From Phycisphaerales bacterium UBA5793 (GTDB lineage: Bacteria > Planctomycetota > Phycisphaerae > Phycisphaerales > UBA5793), in the NCBI GenBank assembly GCA_002418285.1, contig DIDT01000026.1:1-15661 (forward strand): 15,661 nucleotides of DNA, given 5' to 3'. The translations under genes were made by a program, and so were the position numbers. Below are positions 13,152 through 15,661 of the stretch, in pieces. How positions within the stretch are numbered: position 1 is the first letter of the stretch; every line of letters begins with the position of its first letter. The notes beneath the pieces were generated by a model, which saw only the letters and a program-made list of their open reading frames with translations, made no database searches and was not told where the DNA came from.

Positions 13152-15602
13152 ATGCGACGCTCCACACCCCCACTGCTGATTGTCGGCCTGCTCGTTCTCG
13201 CGCTGTTTGGCGCCATATCCAGCCAAGCGACCGCCCAGCGACCAGCCGACCCGGCCATTGTCACCCCCGAAGATCTGACTGATGTCGAGATTGAGTGGGC
13301 CATCAACGCGATTCGCGACGGTTTGTACGCCCGGCAGAACAACGCGGGGACGTGGGAGTTCGGCTCGGGCGATCCGGCGCTGATGCACCTGCTCACGCAC
13401 ATTACGGGGCAGACGACGATTGCCGTGTACGCCCTGCTGGCGTCAGGACAGAGTTACCAGGAGCCGCGCCTGCAGGCGGCGATTGACTTTCTTCGCAGCC
13501 AAAAGCCGGACTACACCTACGTTCGCTCGCTGCGGGCGCACATCTGGGCTCTGCTTCCCGAGCGTTTCGGCAAACTGCTCGAAGATGATCGCGACTGGCT
13601 GCTGCGCGCGTACGGATACGAGAGCGGTTCATGGGCGTACACCGAGATCCCGATGGAGTCGGGCTATGACAACTCGCTCACGCAATACGGCCTGCTCGGT
13701 CTCTGGGAGGCGGCCAAACGCAACCACGAAATTCCGGTGGGGATCTGGCAGCGCATCGAGGAACACTACCTGCGCACTCAGCTGGCCGACGGCGGATGGA
13801 ACTACCGGCCACAGTTCGGCGAAGCGCGCGGCTCGATGACGGCGGCGGGGCTCACCTGTCTGTTCGTCACGCAGGACTTTCTTCACGCTCGCGAGTTTCT
13901 CAAGCCCGGCCTTAAGGACACGAACCAGCAGAAGGCGATCGAGCGCGGCCTGGACTGGGTCGACCAGAACTTCACCGCCCAGCGCCATCCCGGCCTCGTG
14001 TTCGAAGCGGATCAGACGTACCTGTTCTACTACCTCTACGGTATGGAGCGCGTCGGTCTGGCGAGCGGGTACAAGCGCTTCGGCCGGCACGACTGGTTTC
14101 GAGCTGCGGCGGCCGAGATCATCAACCGACTGTGCGATCCGGTCGTTGACCCCGAGACGGGCAAACTGGCCGGCTTCACCGCCAAGGCGAACATCGGCTC
14201 GACGGGGATGGTCGAAACACCGGTGGTGCAGATGTCGTTTGGCCTGATGTTTCTCGCGCATGGCCGCGTACCGATCATCGTAAGCAAGTTGCGCGACCAA
14301 TCGTTTGCGTGGAACAACCGGCCGCGCGATGCGGCTCACCTTGCCTCGTGGATCGGTCAGGAAACCGAGCAGCGTCTCAGCTGGCAGATTCTCAACATCA
14401 GCACCCCACTCGAGGAGTGGTTCGACGGGCCGATGGTCTACATCGCCAGCCACGAAGCCCTTGCGTATGTGAACGAGTATGAGGCTGAGTTGCAACGCCG
14501 CGCCAAGGGCGATCAGCCGCACTTTACCACACTGGAGCGGGTCAAGCGCTACATCGACCTTGGCGGCTTGGTGGTGAGCAACGCCGACGCCGCCAATCCG
14601 CGATTCACTGACGCCGTGCAGACACTGGGACGGAAGATGTACCCGCAGTATGAGTGGCGGGCGCTGCCGGACGACCATTTTGTGTACACCCTGTCGGCGC
14701 CCGTCGAAAAACCGGTCGGTCTCATCGGCTTGAGCAATGGCGCGCGCGAGTTGATGATTCACTGCCCGAAGACTGACTTTGGCGCCGCGCTGCAGATCAA
14801 CGACGTCAACCGCCGCCGCGATGATTTCAGCATGCTCAGCAACGTGTACTACTACGCTTCGGAGCGAGGACTCACGACGCCGCGCCTCAATCGCAAGCTG
14901 CTGCTCGATGAGAAGCAGGTGATCGATGGCGTGCTGCCGACGGGTGCGTCAGGCTTTGCTGCACTGAAGATCGCCCGGGCCGTGTACAGCGGCAACTGGA
15001 ATCCTGAGCCGGCGGCCGACGAGTTGCTCGCCCTGCGCTTGCGCACGACTCGCGACATGGATGTCACGATCATCGACGTTCCGCTCGACACGGTGGATGA
15101 TTCACCGGCAGCGCAGGCGGCGCTGCTCATCGTGCGCGGTACGGCCGACCACACCTTCACCGAACTTGAAGGGAAGGCGCTCAAGAACTACATTGAGCGA
15201 GGCGGGACGGTGCTCTTCGAAAATGTTGGCGGCGTGTCGGCCTTCGGTCGCAGCGCCGAAGATTTCGTCGAAGCACTCGTGCCGGGTTCCCGCTTTCGCC
15301 GACCGACGCGACACACGGCCATCACCGGCGCGACGCTCGATCATGGGGTGGATTGCTCGAACGTGTCGTATCGCCTGTATTCGCTCGAACGATTCGGCGG
15401 TCGAGAGCCTCGGCCGCGCCTCAGGGCGCTGCATGAGGGCAACGATACCGAGCACCTGCGGGTGTTTGTCAGTCGCGAGGATCTGAGCAACGCCCTGCTG
15501 GGCCAACCCTGCTGGGGCATCAGCGGCTACACCACCGGCGACGCGACAAACCTGATGGGGAACCTCATCGAGTATGGCATGCAGCGCCGGGCGGGCAAGT
15601 GA
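13152..15602 (+). CDS. Secreted alpha-toroid (prenyltransferase/squalene-cyclase-like) plus DUF4159 protein
   Basis: An 816-residue exported protein. A signal peptide (MRRSTPP, then hydrophobic 8-20, SQATAQ) sets the start at 13152; the frame is open from a GTG at 13086 with an ATG at 13122, but none has a Shine-Dalgarno. Residues about 42-380 form an alpha-toroid of paired helices like squalene-hopene cyclase and prenyltransferase repeats, with a DGGWNY motif (213-218) and QTTIAVYALLASG. I see no DxDD-type catalytic motif. The remainder looks like two copies of a DUF4159-type domain. The first is about 384-570 (SWQILN, GPMVYIASHEAL, VKRYIDLGGLVV, DDHFVY). The second is about 604-812 (DVTIIDVP, AALLIVRGTADH, LKNYIERGGTVLFENVGG). 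DUF4159 has a glutamine-amidotransferase-like fold of unknown role. Such proteins are frequent in planctomycetes. It probably works in the periplasm or at the surface; the function is unknown. Confidence 0.85.
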   Translation: MRRSTPPLLIVGLLVLALFGAISSQATAQRPADPAIVTPEDLTDVEIEWAINAIRDGLYARQNNAGTWEFGSGDPALMHLLTHITGQTTIAVYALLASGQSYQEPRLQAAIDFLRSQKPDYTYVRSLRAHIWALLPERFGKLLEDDRDWLLRAYGYESGSWAYTEIPMESGYDNSLTQYGLLGLWEAAKRNHEIPVGIWQRIEEHYLRTQLADGGWNYRPQFGEARGSMTAAGLTCLFVTQDFLHAREFLKPGLKDTNQQKAIERGLDWVDQNFTAQRHPGLVFEADQTYLFYYLYGMERVGLASGYKRFGRHDWFRAAAAEIINRLCDPVVDPETGKLAGFTAKANIGSTGMVETPVVQMSFGLMFLAHGRVPIIVSKLRDQSFAWNNRPRDAAHLASWIGQETEQRLSWQILNISTPLEEWFDGPMVYIASHEALAYVNEYEAELQRRAKGDQPHFTTLERVKRYIDLGGLVVSNADAANPRFTDAVQTLGRKMYPQYEWRALPDDHFVYTLSAPVEKPVGLIGLSNGARELMIHCPKTDFGAALQINDVNRRRDDFSMLSNVYYYASERGLTTPRLNRKLLLDEKQVIDGVLPTGASGFAALKIARAVYSGNWNPEPAADELLALRLRTTRDMDVTIIDVPLDTVDDSPAAQAALLIVRGTADHTFTELEGKALKNYIERGGTVLFENVGGVSAFGRSAEDFVEALVPGSRFRRPTRHTAITGATLDHGVDCSNVSYRLYSLERFGGREPRPRLRALHEGNDTEHLRVFVSREDLSNALLGQPCWGISGYTTGDATNLMGNLIEYGMQRRAGK

Positions 15603-15607
15603 ATGGC

Positions 15608-15649
15608 GCGCCGAGCTTCGACTGGTTCGCGCCGAGCTCCGACCGTTTA
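15608..15649 (+). repeat. Imperfect 21-bp tandem repeat after the DUF4159 gene
   Basis: Two adjacent 21-bp units, 15608-15628 and 15629-15649, share GCGCCGAGCT at their start and agree at 17 of 21 positions. They lie just after the TGA at 15600-15602, in a 59-bp tail with no gene call possible before the window edge. They could be part of a leader or regulatory repeat for the next gene. Confidence 0.5.
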
Positions 15650-15661
15650 GCGGCGACGCAT

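Noticed and set aside
13629..14762. 377-codon open frame on the - strand
   Set aside because: It lies entirely antisense to the toroid-DUF4159 gene, which has a signal peptide and recognisable domains. Long antisense frames are expected in GC-rich codon usage.
15603..15650. Tiny 15-codon open frame starting right after the DUF4159 stop
   Set aside because: It has no ribosome binding site of its own and its sequence only mirrors the 21-bp tandem repeat.

Overview
The window is GC-rich, densely coded DNA from a diderm (Gram-negative type) bacterium. Supporting signs are an OmpH/Skp-like periplasmic chaperone, several signal-peptide lipoproteins, and a DsbD-type periplasmic domain. A planctomycete, perhaps of the Phycisphaerae, is the best guess. 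This rests on gene style: a Hanks-type kinase fused to a cyclase and kinesin-light-chain-type TPRs, a secreted alpha-toroid plus DUF4159 protein, and a Gfo/Idh/MocA oxidoreductase. No rRNA or marker gene is present, so the placement is inference.

Left part (1-3093): the last 35 codons of an unknown protein with a Lys/Arg-rich tail, then an OmpH/Skp-like protein on the + strand. Convergent to it is a CLC anion channel/transporter with a C-terminal CBS pair on the - strand. The CLC gene diverges from the next block across a 189-bp spacer that holds a plausible sigma70-like promoter for it.

Central signalling block (3094-7772, +): a CPBP (CAAX/Abi-type) intramembrane protease, then a 1069-residue protein with a class III nucleotide cyclase, a Ser/Thr kinase, one membrane span and eight 42-residue TPRs. 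A class I SAM methyltransferase follows, with its GTG start overlapping the previous stop. The spacing (36 bp, then a 4-bp overlap) points to one transcript. This is the most unusual unit in the window.

Envelope redox block (7824-10594): a rhodanese-fold lipoprotein without the catalytic Cys (-), divergent from a + strand set. That set is a stand-alone secreted DsbD N-terminal-like domain, a thioredoxin-fold protein with one active-site Cys (joined by an ATGA overlap), and an unrecognised beta-rich secreted protein.

Right part (10853-15661): a Gfo/Idh/MocA oxidoreductase (+), a convergent unrecognised lipoprotein (-), and a large secreted protein (+) with an N-terminal prenyltransferase/squalene-cyclase-like alpha-toroid followed by what looks like two DUF4159-type domains. 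The window ends in non-coding DNA with a 21-bp imperfect tandem repeat.

No rRNA, tRNA, insertion sequence, CRISPR array or convincing intrinsic terminator was seen. No gene-free stretch exceeds 300 bp; the longest are 10595-10852 and 109-334. Several genes (starts at 3955, 10853, 13152) have no visible Shine-Dalgarno sequence.
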